The translations under genes and the position numbers were made by a program. From Acanthosepion lycidas (Eukaryota; Mollusca; Cephalopoda; Sepiida; Sepiidae), in contig OZ010590.1 in the NCBI GenBank assembly GCA_963932145.1, positions 51,429,112 to 51,493,111 on the forward strand: DNA of 64,000 nt. The letters run 5' to 3'. The notes beneath the pieces were generated by a model. That model did not search any database, was not told the DNA's origin, and saw nothing but the letters and a program-made list of their open reading frames with translations. This document shows positions 1 through 9,144 of the stretch, one piece after another. The number at the start of each line of letters is the position of its first letter. Position 1 is the stretch's first letter.

Positions 1-40
1 GGGTGAAAGCCAGGAATCCTAACCACTAGACCATCTGGGA
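1..40 (-). tRNA. tRNA-Glu-TTC: tRNA-Glu(TTC), partial at window edge (unit 1)
   Basis: This is the 5' part of a minus-strand tRNA-Glu cut by the window start. The 5' acceptor strand, D arm and most of the anticodon arm including the TTC anticodon are present; the 3' half lies outside. Acceptor base 6 is G. Confidence 0.8.
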
Positions 41-420
41 ACCTGGAATCATTTTGTTGTTACAGGCTAAAGTGTCAAACACGCTTCACACACTCTTAGA
101 GATATTATCCATCTCTCAGTTCCGAAACCGATAATGAATCATTGATTTGTATTCGTTATTGTATTGGTTGCTTTCGGAAAATAACATTTTACCTCATACA
201 CACCGACCTCATATTCAACACCTGCTTCATACCGCTCACTTTTACAGTCAGACGTGACACGGTCTAGAGATTTTTGATGTAAGGCGTAAACAGTACTAGC
301 ACCCAAATTTAATCAGCTTTTGTCTGACAATCCATGAGTAAAATATTTGCATTTAAAATGGATTTCCTATTCCTCATAGAACATTTACAAAATCTACAGG
401 TAAGAACGATAAACGCGCTG

Positions 421-493
421 CGCCGCGTGGCGTAATGGAAAAAGCGTCTGGTTTCTAATTAGAAGATTGCGAGTTCGAGTCTCGTCGTTGTCG
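421..493 (+). tRNA. tRNA-Arg-TCT: tRNA-Arg(TCT) (unit 1, reference TCT allele)
   Basis: A 73-nt tRNA-Arg-like gene with no intron. The anticodon loop TTTCTAA gives anticodon TCT, which reads AGA. The A box (TGGCGTAATGG) and B box (GTTCGAGTC) are intact and the T stem GCGAG/CTCGT pairs. The acceptor stem CGCCGCG/CGTTGTC is weak, with C·C at 1:72, C·U at 4:69 and G·U at 2:71 and 5:68. The D stem has a G12·A23 mismatch. TTCTAATTAGAA around the anticodon is a perfect palindrome that could compete with the normal stem. Compared with the TCG allele of the same array it has A23, T36 and T40, and here also T32. It looks like a divergent or decaying member of the animal Arg(TCG) family. Confidence 0.65.
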
Positions 494-495
494 AA

Positions 496-499
496 TTTT
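496..499 (+). terminator. Pol III terminator of tRNA-Arg (unit 1)
   Basis: TTTT begins two bases after the discriminator base of tRNA-Arg. The same run is present after every Arg copy. Confidence 0.7.
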
Positions 500-666
500 G
501 TAGTTCAACTAGATTCTTAAATCTTCTGGAATTTATTGCTGTGATACAGCACTGAATGTCCAATTAAGAAAAAGTCGCTAAGGACTAAAGAACAGCCTCT
601 TTCAGTATATACGTAGATTTTCTTGAACTTCAAGTCCCATTTCTTCCAGCCTTGATAATTTTGTAA

Positions 667-691
667 TTTTTTTTTTTTTTTTTATTTTTTT
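667..691. repeat. Poly-T tract with one A interruption (unit 1 copy)
   Basis: The tract is seventeen T, one A, then seven T. The same tract occurs in every unit about 170 bp after tRNA-Arg. It carries a single A interruption in units 1, 2, 30-33 and 35-38, an AA interruption in units 21 and 24, and is pure T elsewhere. Length varies between copies, as expected for a slipping homopolymer. Confidence 0.9.
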
Positions 692-1079
692 CCGGCAGAC
701 GTAGGTTTTTAAAATAAATCAAACATTTCGTGGAAAATTTTGACATGTGCGACAATGCCTGACGAATTCATGCCTCTGATTCCATCGGAGGTGTCTTGTC
801 ACGGAAACATCTAACAAAACATAGATTAAAAGTGTAAAGAAACTTTGACGTATTTTAATCTCGGAAAAAATGCCATCATATCGGGCGACGACAAGTATAT
901 TGATAGGAAATAAATGTCGTTGGAAAATTCATTTCACACATGAAAATAGTTGTTCCGAGAAGCATGAAAATCACGAAATTCGTCTCAGTTGTCCGTATGT
1001 GGATTATGAACACCGTCAAATATGAAGAAATGATCTATAATGATATTCCAGTTTGACGATCGACGCCACCATGTTTTAG

Positions 1080-1163
1080 GTCAGGGTGGCCGAGCGGTCT
1101 AAGGCGCTGCGTTCAGGTCGCAGTCGGGTCTTCCCGGCGTGGGTTCGAATCCCACTCCTGACA
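1080..1163 (+). tRNA. tRNA-Leu-CAG: tRNA-Leu(CAG) (unit 1, reference copy)
   Basis: An 84-nt class II tRNA with no intron. The acceptor stem GTCAGGG/TCCTGAC pairs fully apart from one G·U at 7:66, and the discriminator is A as in leucine tRNAs. The anticodon stem CTGCG/CGCAG encloses loop TTCAGGT, giving anticodon CAG, which reads CTG. The long variable arm forms CGGG-TCTT-CCCG, and the T arm GTGGG-TTCGAAT-CCCAC is perfect. The A box (TGGCCGAGCGG) and B box (GGTTCGAATCC) are consensus, and T runs follow. The sequence is close to animal tRNA-Leu(CAG). This is the best-preserved gene of the unit and most likely functional. Confidence 0.94.
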
Positions 1164-1174
1164 ATAGGACTTTA

Positions 1175-1183
1175 TTTTCTTTT
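1175..1183 (+). terminator. Pol III terminator of tRNA-Leu (unit 1)
   Basis: Two TTTT runs separated by one C start 11 bases after the end of tRNA-Leu. In most units the first run lies a few bases further away because the flank reads AGGACGACGTTATTTTC rather than AGGACTTTATTTTC. Confidence 0.7.
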
Positions 1184-1422
1184 GCTATGATATATTTAGT
1201 CTTCCATGTAAAAAATGAAAAAGAAAGAGCATTAAATTAAAAATCGCGTCTGTTGGCATGTCAATATTACGATCTAGAAGTTATGAAGAGCGTAAAAATA
1301 CTAAAATGTAAATCATTTTGAAAACGATGCGTGCAATTATACTGAACATAGGCTAGCTGTGTAAAATATAGTCATTCTTGAATACTAGACGATTCTGTGG
1401 TCAATGTGCAGAAATTGAATTT

Positions 1423-1474
1423 GAAAATAAATTTACTTTCTTGAAAGTTAACTTTTCCTAAAAGTTTTATTTTC
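1423..1474. repeat. Nested AT-rich palindromes (unit 1 copy)
   Basis: GAAAATAAA at 1423-1431 is the reverse complement of TTTATTTTC at 1466-1474. Between them lies the perfect 12-bp palindrome AAAGTTAACTTT at 1444-1455, followed by CTTTT-CCT-AAAAG. The arrangement is present in all units. It could form a cruciform or an RNA hairpin, but I see no proof of function. Confidence 0.6.
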
Positions 1475-1534
1475 GCCGTAATTATTGATGGATTGAGAAT
1501 TATTTCGGAGCCGAGATATCAAATTGAATTTGGG

Positions 1535-1550
1535 AAAAAAAAAAAAAAAA
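1535..1550. repeat. Poly-A tract beside tRNA-Glu (reads poly-T on minus strand)
   Basis: Sixteen A lie 15 bp from the 3' end of minus-strand tRNA-Glu. A tract of variable length occurs at this place in every unit. On the transcribed strand it is a long T run, so it can serve as a strong back-up Pol III terminator for tRNA-Glu. Confidence 0.8.
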
Positions 1551-1558
1551 CCTATAGG

Positions 1559-1562
1559 AAAA
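1559..1562 (-). terminator. Pol III terminator of tRNA-Glu (unit 2)
   Basis: AAAA on the plus strand is TTTT on the minus strand, three bases after the 3' end of tRNA-Glu. The long A tract at 1535-1550 follows as a second stop. Confidence 0.7.
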
Positions 1563-1565
1563 GCA

Positions 1566-1637
1566 TTCCGACACCGGGAATCGAACCCTAGCAGCCTGGG
1601 TGAAAGCCAGGAATCCTAACCACTAGACCATCTGGGA
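1566..1637 (-). tRNA. tRNA-Glu-TTC: tRNA-Glu(TTC) (unit 2, reference copy)
   Basis: A 72-nt minus-strand tRNA. Anticodon stem CCTGG/CCAGG is perfect around loop CTTTCAC, giving anticodon TTC, which reads GAA. The A box (TGGTCTAGTGG) and B box (GGTTCGATTCC) are intact. The acceptor stem TCCCAGA/TGTCGGA has a C·C at 4:69, fixed in all copies, plus G·G at 6:67 in this class. The T stem TAGGG/CCCGG has a U·G and an A·G mismatch at 50:64, also present in nearly all copies. The body is close to animal tRNA-Glu(TTC), so identity is firm, but the mismatches make function doubtful. T runs follow on the minus strand. Confidence 0.75.
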
Positions 1638-2017
1638 ACCTGGAATCATTTTGTTGTTACAGGCTAAAGTGTCAAACACGCTTCACACACTCTTAGAGAT
1701 ATTATCCATCTCTCAGTTCCGAAACCGATAATGAATCATTGATTTGTATTCGTTATTGTATTGGTTGCTTTCGGAAAATAACATTTTACCTCATACACAC
1801 CGACCTCATATTCAACACCTGCTTCATACCGCTCACTTTTACAGTCAGACGTGACACGCTCTAGAGATTTTTGATGTAAGGCGTAAACAGTACTAGCACC
1901 CAAATTTAATCAGCTTTTGTCTGACAATCCATGAGTAAAATATTTGCATTTAAAATGGATTTCCTATTCCTCATAGAACATTTACAAAATCTACAGGTAA
2001 GAACGATTAACGGGCTG
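1638..2017. other. Glu-Arg spacer (reference copy, unit 2)
   Basis: This 380-bp AT-rich spacer separates the divergently oriented tRNA-Glu and tRNA-Arg and recurs in every unit. It holds no gene that I can support. Short inverted repeats lie close to the 5' side of tRNA-Glu: GTGT-CAA-ACAC, and AGAGAT with ATCTCT seven bases apart. Two linked haplotypes exist in its second half. One has GACACGG and TGTAAGGCG and accompanies the TCT Arg allele. The other has GAGACGC and TGCAAGGCTT and accompanies most TCG alleles. Some TCG units, including this one, are intermediate (GACACGC with TGTAAGGCG). No clear TATA box or other promoter element stands out, as expected for genes with internal promoters. 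Confidence 0.85.
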
Positions 2018-2090
2018 CGCCGCGTGGCGTAATGGAAAAGGCGTCTGGCTTCGAATCAGAAGATTGCGAGTTCGAGTCTCGTCGTTGTCG
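2018..2090 (+). tRNA. tRNA-Arg-TCG: tRNA-Arg(TCG) (unit 2, reference TCG allele)
   Basis: A 73-nt tRNA-Arg-like gene. The anticodon stem TCTGG/TCAGA encloses loop CTTCGAA, giving anticodon TCG, which reads CGA. The T arm and both internal promoter boxes are intact. The acceptor stem CGCCGCG/CGTTGTC has mismatches at 1:72 and 4:69 and two G·U pairs, and the D stem has a G12·G23 mismatch. The body resembles animal tRNA-Arg(TCG), whose acceptor normally pairs well, so this copy has drifted. It may be a low-efficiency gene or a tRNA pseudogene. A TTTT follows after two bases. Confidence 0.68.
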
Positions 2091-2675
2091 AATTTTGTAG
2101 TTCAACTAGATTCTTAAATCTTCTGGAATTTATTGCTGTGATACAGCACTGAATGTCCAATTTAGAAAAAGTCGCTAAGGACTAAAGAACAGCCTCTTTC
2201 AGTATATACGTAGATTTTCTTGAACTTCAAGTCCCATTTCTTCCAGCCTTGATAATTTTGTAATTTTTTTTTTTTTTTTATTTTTTTCCGGCAGACGTAG
2301 GTTTTTAAAATAAATCAAACATTTCGTGGAAAATTTTGACATGTGCGACAATGCCTGACGAATTCATGCCTCTGATTCCATCGGAGGTGTCTTGTCACGG
2401 AAACATCTAACAAAACATAGATTAAAAGTGTAAAGAAACTTTGACGTATTTTAATCTCGGAAAAAATGCCATCATATCGGGCGACGACAAGTATATTGAT
2501 AGGAAATAAATGTCGTTGGAAAATTCATTTCACACATGAAAATAGTTGTTCCGAGAAGCATGAAAATCACGAAATTCGTCTCAGTTGTCCGTATGTGGAT
2601 TATGAACACCGTCAAATATGAAGAAATGATCTATAATGATATTCCAGTTTGACGATCGACGCCAGCATGTTTTAG
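2091..2675. other. Arg-Leu spacer (reference copy, unit 2)
   Basis: This spacer of about 585 bp between tRNA-Arg and tRNA-Leu is present in all units. It begins with a TTTT two bases after tRNA-Arg. About 170 bp in, it holds a long T tract of variable length, which is interrupted by A in some units. The rest is unique-looking AT-rich sequence with no open frame, no second tRNA and no B-box match that I can see. On the minus strand the T tract reads as a lysine run, and in some units this opens a short frame of about 60 codons. I regard that frame as spurious. Confidence 0.85.
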
Positions 2676-2759
2676 GTCAGGGTGGACGAGCGGTCTAAGG
2701 CGCTGCGTTCAGGTCGCAGTCGGGTCTTCACGGTGTGGGTTCGAATCCCACTCCTGACA
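2676..2759 (+). tRNA. tRNA-Leu-CAG: tRNA-Leu(CAG), A-box and variable-arm variant (unit 2)
   Basis: Anticodon CAG and T arm are intact. C11 is A (GTGGACGAG), which breaks pair 11:24 and hits the A box. The variable arm reads TCTTCACGGTG, which loses a pair. Probably impaired. Shared with unit 33. Confidence 0.82.
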
Positions 2760-3164
2760 ATAGGACGACGTTATTTTCCTTTGCTATGATATATTTAGTC
2801 TTCCATGTAAAAAAATGAAAAAGAAAGAGCATTAAATTAAAAATCGCGTCTGTTGGCATGTCAATATTACGATCTAGAAGTTATGAAGAGCGTAAAAATA
2901 CTAAAATGTAAATCATTTTGAAAACGATGCGTGCAATTATACTGAACATAGGCTAGCTGTGTAAAATATAGTCATTCTTAAATACTAGACGATTCTGTGG
3001 TCAATGTGCAGAAATTGAATTTGAAAATAAATTTACTTTCTTGAAAGTTAACTTTTCCTAAAAGTTTTATTTTCGCCGTAATTATTGATGGATTGAGAAT
3101 TATTTCGGAGCCGAGATATCAAATTGAATTTGGGAAAAAAAAAAAAAAACCTATAGGAAAAGCA
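2760..3164. other. Leu-Glu spacer (reference copy, unit 2)
   Basis: tRNA-Leu reads into this 405-bp spacer from the left and tRNA-Glu of the next unit reads into it from the right. T-rich terminators lie just after tRNA-Leu, and an A tract (a T tract on the minus strand) lies just after tRNA-Glu. The right half contains a cluster of AT-rich palindromes (seen at 1423-1474 in unit 1). I see no gene. Confidence 0.85.
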
Positions 3165-3236
3165 TTCCGACACCGGGAATCGAACCCTAGCAGCCTGGGT
3201 GAAAGCCAGGAATCCTAACCACTAGACCATCTGGGA
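3165..3236 (-). tRNA. tRNA-Glu-TTC: tRNA-Glu(TTC) (unit 3)
   Basis: Same class as the unit 2 copy: acceptor mismatches 4:69 C·C and 6:67 G·G, T-stem mismatch 50:64. Confidence 0.75.
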
Positions 3237-3616
3237 ACCTGGAATCATTTTGTTGTTACAGGCTAAAGTGTCAAACTCGCTTCACACACTCTTAGAGATA
3301 TTATCCATCTCTCAGTTCCGAAACCGATAATGAATCATTGATTTGTATTCGTTATTGTATTGGTTGCTTTCGGAAAATAACATTTTACCTCATACACACC
3401 GACCTCATATTCAACACCTGCTTCATACCGCTCACTTTTACAGTCAGACGTGAGACGCTCTAGAGATTTTTGATGCAAGGCTTAAACAGTACTAGCACCC
3501 AAATTTAATCAGCTTTTGTCTGACAATCCATGAGTAAAATATTTGCATTTAAAATGGATTTCCTATTCCTCATAGAACATTTACAAAATCTACAGGTAAG
3601 AACGATAAACGGGCTG

Positions 3617-3689
3617 CGCCGCGTGGCGTAATGGAAAAGGCGTCTGGCTTCGAATCAGAAGATTGCGAGTTCGAGTCTCGTCGTTTTCG
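3617..3689 (+). tRNA. tRNA-Arg-TCG: tRNA-Arg(TCG), 3'-acceptor variant (unit 3)
   Basis: TCG allele whose 3' acceptor strand reads CGTTTTC instead of CGTTGTC, adding a C·U at 3:70. This further weakens the stem and creates a TTTT inside the gene that could stop Pol III early. Confidence 0.6.
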
Positions 3690-4274
3690 AATTTTGTAGT
3701 TCAACTAGATTCTTAAATCTTCTGGAATTTATTGCTGTGATACAGCACTGAATGTCCAATTTAGAAAAAGTCGCTAAGGACTAAAGAACAGCCTCTTTCA
3801 GTATATACGTAGATTTTCTTGAACTTCAAGTCCCATTTCTTCCAGCCTTGATAATTTTGTAATTTTTTTTTTTTTTTTTTTTTTTTCCGGCAGACGTAGG
3901 TTTTTAAAATAAATCAAACATTTCGTGGAAAATTTTGACATGTGCGACAATGCCTGACGAATTCATGCCTCTGATTCCATCGGAGGTGTCTTGTCACGGA
4001 AACATCTAACAAAACATAGATTAAAAGTGTAAAGAAACTTTGACGTATTTTAATCTCGGAAAAAATGCCATCATATCGGGCGACGACAAGTATATTGATA
4101 GGAAATAAATGTCGTTGGAAAATTCATTTCACACATGAAAATAGTTGTTCCGAGAAGCATGAAAATCACGAAATTCGTCTCAGTTGTCCGTATGTGGATT
4201 ATGAACACCGTCAAATATGAAGAAATGATCTATAATGATATTCCAGTTTGACGATCGACGCTAGCATGCTTTAG

Positions 4275-4358
4275 GTCAGGGTGGCCGAGCGGTCTAAGGC
4301 GCTGCGTTCAGGTCGCAGTCGGGTCTTCCCGGCGTGGGTTCGAATCCCACTCCTGACA
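4275..4358 (+). tRNA. tRNA-Leu-CAG: tRNA-Leu(CAG) (unit 3)
   Basis: Identical in sequence to the reference copy at 1080-1163. Flank reads GCTAGCATGCTTTAG. Confidence 0.94.
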
Positions 4359-4760
4359 ATAGGACGACGTTATTTTCTTTTGCTATGATATATTTAGTCT
4401 TCCATGTAAAAAATAAAAAAGAAAGAGCATTAAATTAAAAATCGCGTCTGTTGGCATGTCAATATTACGATCTAGAAGTTATGAAGAGCGTAAAAGTACT
4501 AAAATGTAAATCATTTTGAAAACGATGCGTGCAATTGTACTGAACATAGGCTAGCTGTGTAAAATATAGTCATTCTTGAATACTAGACGATTCTGTGGTC
4601 AATGTGCAGAAATTGAATTTGAAAATAAATTTACTTTCTTGAAAGTTAACTTTTCCTAAAAGTTTTATTTTCGCCGTAATTATTGATGGATTGAGAATTA
4701 TTTCGTAGCCGAGATATCAAATTGAATTGGGGGAAAAAAAAAAAACCTATAGGAAAAGCA

Positions 4761-4832
4761 TTCCGATACCGGGAATCGAACCCTAGCAGCCTGGGTGAAA
4801 GCCAGGAATCCTAACCACTAGACCATGTGGGA
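4761..4832 (-). tRNA. tRNA-Glu-TTC: tRNA-Glu(TTC) (unit 4)
   Basis: Class with C6 and A67: acceptor mismatches 4:69 C·C and 6:67 C·A, plus the T-stem mismatch. Confidence 0.74.
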
Positions 4833-5212
4833 ACCTCGAATCATTTTGTTGTTACAGGCTAAAGTGTCAAACAGGCTTCACACACTCTTAGAGATATTAT
4901 CCATCTCTCAGTTCCGAAATCGATAATGAATCATTGATTTGTATTCGTTATTGTATTGGTTGCTTTCGGAAAATAACATTTTACCTCATACACACCGACC
5001 TCATATTCAACACCTGCTTCATACCGCTCACTTTTACAGTCAGACGTGAGACGCTCTAGAGATTTTTGATGCAAGGCTTAAACAGTACTAGCACCCAAAT
5101 TTAATCAGCTTTTGTCTGACAATCCATGAGTAAAATATTTGCATTTAAAATGGATTTCCTATTCCTCATAGAACATTTACAAAATCTACAGGTAAGAACG
5201 ATAAACGGGCTG

Positions 5213-5285
5213 CGCCGCGTGGCGTAATGGAAAAGGCGTCTGGCTTCGAATCAGAAGATTGCGAGTTCGAGTCTCGTCGTTTTCG
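5213..5285 (+). tRNA. tRNA-Arg-TCG: tRNA-Arg(TCG), 3'-acceptor variant (unit 4)
   Basis: TCG allele with the CGTTTTC acceptor end seen in units 3-5. Confidence 0.6.
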
Positions 5286-5869
5286 AATTTTGTAGTTCAA
5301 CTAGATTCTTAAATCTTCTGGAATTTATTGCTGTGATACAGCACTGAATGTCCAATTTAGAAAAAGTCGCTAAGGACTAAAGAACAGCCTCTTTCAGTAT
5401 ATACGTAGATTTTCTTGAACTTCAAGTCCCATTTCTTCCAGCCTTGATAATTTTGTAATTTTTTTTTTTTTTTTTTTTTTTCCGGCAGACGTAGGTTTTT
5501 AAAATAAATCAAACATTTCGTGGAAAATTTTGACATGTGCGACAATGCCTGACGAATTCATGCCTCTGATTCCATCGGAGGTGTCTTGTCACGGAAACAT
5601 CTAACAAAACATAGATTAAAAGTGTAAAGAAACTTTGACGTATTTTAATCTCGGAAAAAATGCCATCATATCGGGCGACGACAAGTATATTGATAGGAAA
5701 TAAATGTCGTTGGAAAATTCATTTCACACATGAAAATAGTTGTTCCGAGAAGCATGAAAATCACGAAATTCGTCTCAGTTGTCCGTATGTGGATTATGAA
5801 CACCGTCAAATATGAAGAAATGATCTATAATGATATTCCAGTTTGACGATCGACGCTAGCATGCTTTAG

Positions 5870-5953
5870 GTCAGGGTGGCCGAGCGGTCTAAGGCGCTGC
5901 GTTCAGGTCGCAGTCGGGTCTTCCCGGCGTGGGTTCGAATCCCACTCCTGACA
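5870..5953 (+). tRNA. tRNA-Leu-CAG: tRNA-Leu(CAG) (unit 4)
   Basis: Reference sequence with all stems intact. Confidence 0.94.
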
Positions 5954-6355
5954 ATAGGACGACGTTATTTTCTTTTGCTATGATATATTTAGTCTTCCAT
6001 GTAAAAAATAAAAAAGAAAGAGCATTAAATTAAAAATCGCGTCTGTTGGCATGTCAATATTACGATCTAGAAGTTATGAAGAGCGTAAAAGTACTAAAAT
6101 GTAAATCATTTTGAAAACGATGCGTGCAATTGTACTGAACATAGGCTAGCTGTGTAAAATATAGTCATTCTTGAATACTAGACGATTCTGTGGTCAATGT
6201 GCAGAAATTGAATTTGAAAATAAATTTACTTTCTTGAAAGTTAACTTTTCCTAAAAGTTTTATTTTCGCCGTAATTATTGATGGATTGAGAATTATTTCG
6301 TAGCCGAGATATCAAATTGAATTGGGGGAAAAAAAAAAAACCTATAGGAAAAGCA

Positions 6356-6427
6356 TTCCGATACCGGGAATCGAACCCTAGCAGCCTGGGTGAAAGCCAG
6401 GAATCCTAACCACTAGACCATGTGGGA
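6356..6427 (-). tRNA. tRNA-Glu-TTC: tRNA-Glu(TTC) (unit 5)
   Basis: C6/A67 class, same as unit 4. Units 4 and 5 appear nearly identical throughout. Confidence 0.74.
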
Positions 6428-6807
6428 ACCTCGAATCATTTTGTTGTTACAGGCTAAAGTGTCAAACAGGCTTCACACACTCTTAGAGATATTATCCATC
6501 TCTCAGTTCCGAAATCGATAATGAATCATTGATTTGTATTCGTTATTGTATTGGTTGCTTTCGGAAAATAACATTTTACCTCATACACACCGACCTCATA
6601 TTCAACACCTGCTTCATACCGCTCACTTTTACAGTCAGACGTGAGACGCTCTAGAGATTTTTGATGCAAGGCTTAAACAGTACTAGCACCCAAATTTAAT
6701 CAGCTTTTGTCTGACAATCCATGAGTAAAATATTTGCATTTAAAATGGATTTCCTATTCCTCATAGAACATTTACAAAATCTACAGGTAAGAACGATAAA
6801 CGGGCTG

Positions 6808-6880
6808 CGCCGCGTGGCGTAATGGAAAAGGCGTCTGGCTTCGAATCAGAAGATTGCGAGTTCGAGTCTCGTCGTTTTCG
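6808..6880 (+). tRNA. tRNA-Arg-TCG: tRNA-Arg(TCG), 3'-acceptor variant (unit 5)
   Basis: TCG allele; last of the three consecutive copies with the CGTTTTC end. Confidence 0.6.
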
Positions 6881-7466
6881 AATTTTGTAGTTCAACTAGA
6901 TTCTTAAATCTTCTGGAATTTATTGCTGTGATACAGCACTGAATGTCCAATTTAGAAAAAGTCGCTAAGGACTAAAGAACAGCCTCTTTCAGTATATACG
7001 TAGATTTTCTTGAACTTCAAGTCCCATTTCTTCCAGCCTTGATAATTTTGTAATTTTTTTTTTTTTTTTTTTTTTTTTCCGGCAGACGTAGGTTTTTAAA
7101 ATAAATCAAACATTTCGTGGAAAATTTTGACATGTGCGACAATGCCTGACGAATTCATGCCTCTGATTCCATCGGAGGTGTCTTGTCACGGAAACATCTA
7201 ACAAAACATAGATTAAAAGTGTAAAGAAACTTTGACGTATTTTAATCTCGGAAAAAATGCCATCATATCGGGCGACGACAAGTATATTGATAGGAAATAA
7301 ATGTCGTTGGAAAATTCATTTCACACATGAAAATAGTTGTTCCGAGAAGCATGAAAATCACGAAATTCGTCTCAGTTGTCCGTATGTGGATTATGAACAC
7401 CGTCAAATATGAAGAAATGATCTATAATGATATTCCAGTTTGACGATCGACGCTAGCATGCTTTAG

Positions 7467-7550
7467 GTCAGGGTGGCCGAGCGGTCTAAGGCGCTGCGTT
7501 CAGGTCGCAGTCGGGTCTTCCCGGCGTGGGTTCGAATCCCACTCCTGACA
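7467..7550 (+). tRNA. tRNA-Leu-CAG: tRNA-Leu(CAG) (unit 5)
   Basis: Reference sequence. Confidence 0.94.
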
Positions 7551-7952
7551 ATAGGACGACGTTATTTTCTTTTGCTATGATATATTTAGTCTTCCATGTA
7601 AAAAATAAAAAAGAAAGAGCATTAAATTAAAAATCGCGTCTGTTGGCATGTCAATATTACGATCTAGAAGTTATGAAGAGCGTAAAAGTACTAAAATGTA
7701 AATCATTTTGAAAACGATGCGTGCAATTGTACTGAACATAGGCTAGCTGTGTAAAATATAGTCATTCTTGAATACTAGACGATTCTGTGGTCAATGTGCA
7801 GAAATTGAATTTGAAAATAAATTTACTTTCTTGAAAGTTAACTTTTCCTAAAAGTTTTATTTTCGCCGTAATTATTGATGGATTGAGAATTATTTCGTAG
7901 CCGAGATATCAAATTGAATTGGGGGAAAAAAAAAAAACCTATAGGAAAAGCA

Positions 7953-8024
7953 TTCCGATACCGGGAATCGAACCCTAGCAGCCTGGGTGAAAGCCAGGAA
8001 TCCTAACCACTAGACCATGTGGGA
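7953..8024 (-). tRNA. tRNA-Glu-TTC: tRNA-Glu(TTC) (unit 6)
   Basis: C6/A67 class with two acceptor mismatches. Confidence 0.74.
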
Positions 8025-8404
8025 ACCTCGAATCATTTTGTTGTTACAGGCTAAAGTGTCAAACAGGCTTCACACACTCTTAGAGATATTATCCATCTCT
8101 CAGTTCCGAAATCGATAATGAATCATTGATTTGTATTCGTTATTGTATTGGTTGCTTTCGGAAAATAACATTTTACCTCATACACACCGACCTCATATTC
8201 AACACCTGCTTCATACCGCTCACTTTTACAGTCAGACGTGAGACGCTCTAGAGATTTTTGATGCAAGGCTTAAACAGTACTAGCACCCAAATTTAATCAG
8301 CTTTTGTCTGACAATCCATGAGTAAAATATTTGCATTTAAAATGGATTTCCTATTCCTCATAGAACATTTACAAAATCTACAGGTAAGAACGATAAACGG
8401 GCTG

Positions 8405-8477
8405 CGCCGCGTGGCGTAATGGAAAAGGCGTCTGGCTTCGAATCAGAAGATTGCGAGTTCGAGTCTCGTCGTTGTCG
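8405..8477 (+). tRNA. tRNA-Arg-TCG: tRNA-Arg(TCG) (unit 6)
   Basis: TCG reference allele with the CGTTGTC end. Confidence 0.68.
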
Positions 8478-9061
8478 AATTTTGTAGTTCAACTAGATTC
8501 TTAAATCTTCTGGTATTTATTGCTGTGATACAGCACTGAATGTCCAATTTAGAAAAAGTCGCTAAGGACTAAAGAACAGCCTCTTTCAGTATATACGTAG
8601 ATTTTCTTGAACTTCAAGTCCCATTTCTTCCAGCCTTGATAATTTTGTAATTTTTTTTTTTTTTTTTTTTTTTCCGGCAGACGTAGGTTTTTAAAATAAA
8701 TCAAACATTTCGTGGAAAATTTTGACATGTGCGACAATGCCTGACGAATTCATGCCTCTGATTCCATCGGAGGTGTCTTGTCACGGAAACATCTAACAAA
8801 ACATAGATTAAAAGTGTAAAGAAACTTTGACGTATTTTAATCTCGGAAAAAATGCCATCATATCGGGCGACGACAAGTATATTGATAGGAAATAAATGTC
8901 GTTGGAAAATTCATTTCACACATCAAAATAGTTGTTCCGAGAAGCATGAAAATCACGAAATTCGTCTCAGTTGTCCGTATGTGGATTATGAACACCGTCA
9001 AATATGAAGAAATGATCTATAATGATATTCCAGTTTGACGATCGACGCTAGCATGCTTTAG

Positions 9062-9144
9062 TTCAGGGTGGCCGAGCGGTCTAAGGCGCTGCGTTCAGGT
9101 CGCAGTCGGTCTTCCCGGCGTGGGTTCGAATCCCACTCCTGACA
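9062..9144 (+). tRNA. tRNA-Leu-CAG: tRNA-Leu(CAG), G1T and variable-arm deletion (unit 6)
   Basis: 83 nt. The first base is T instead of G, so 1:72 becomes T·C, and one G is missing from the variable-arm stem (GTCGGTCTTCCCGG). Anticodon, A box and T arm are unchanged. Loss of the 1:72 pair would be expected to disturb 5' processing and charging. The same double change is in unit 8. Confidence 0.82.

Noticed and set aside
1031-1047. CTATAATGATA upstream of tRNA-Leu as a TATA box.
   Set aside because: It sits about 40-45 bp upstream, is common-looking AT-rich sequence, and the gene has strong internal promoter boxes.
1261-1271. TCAATATTACG, resembling the TAATATTAC nick site of circular Rep-encoding viruses.
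   Set aside because: It differs at the first base, has no flanking stem-loop, and no Rep gene is present. Chance match in AT-rich DNA.
667-1550. SINE or retroposed tRNA copies, suggested by the A and T homopolymers near tRNAs.
   Set aside because: There is no SINE body or target-site duplication, the tRNAs are in fixed order and orientation, and the repeat is head-to-tail, as expected from tandem duplication.
5357-5545. A 62-codon minus-strand frame with a lysine run, recurring near 8549, 11737, 14932, 38908, 40505, 42103, 43701 and 53237.
   Set aside because: It is the poly-T tract read backwards. It opens only in units where the T count happens to keep frame, is closed in the others, and has no recognisable domain.
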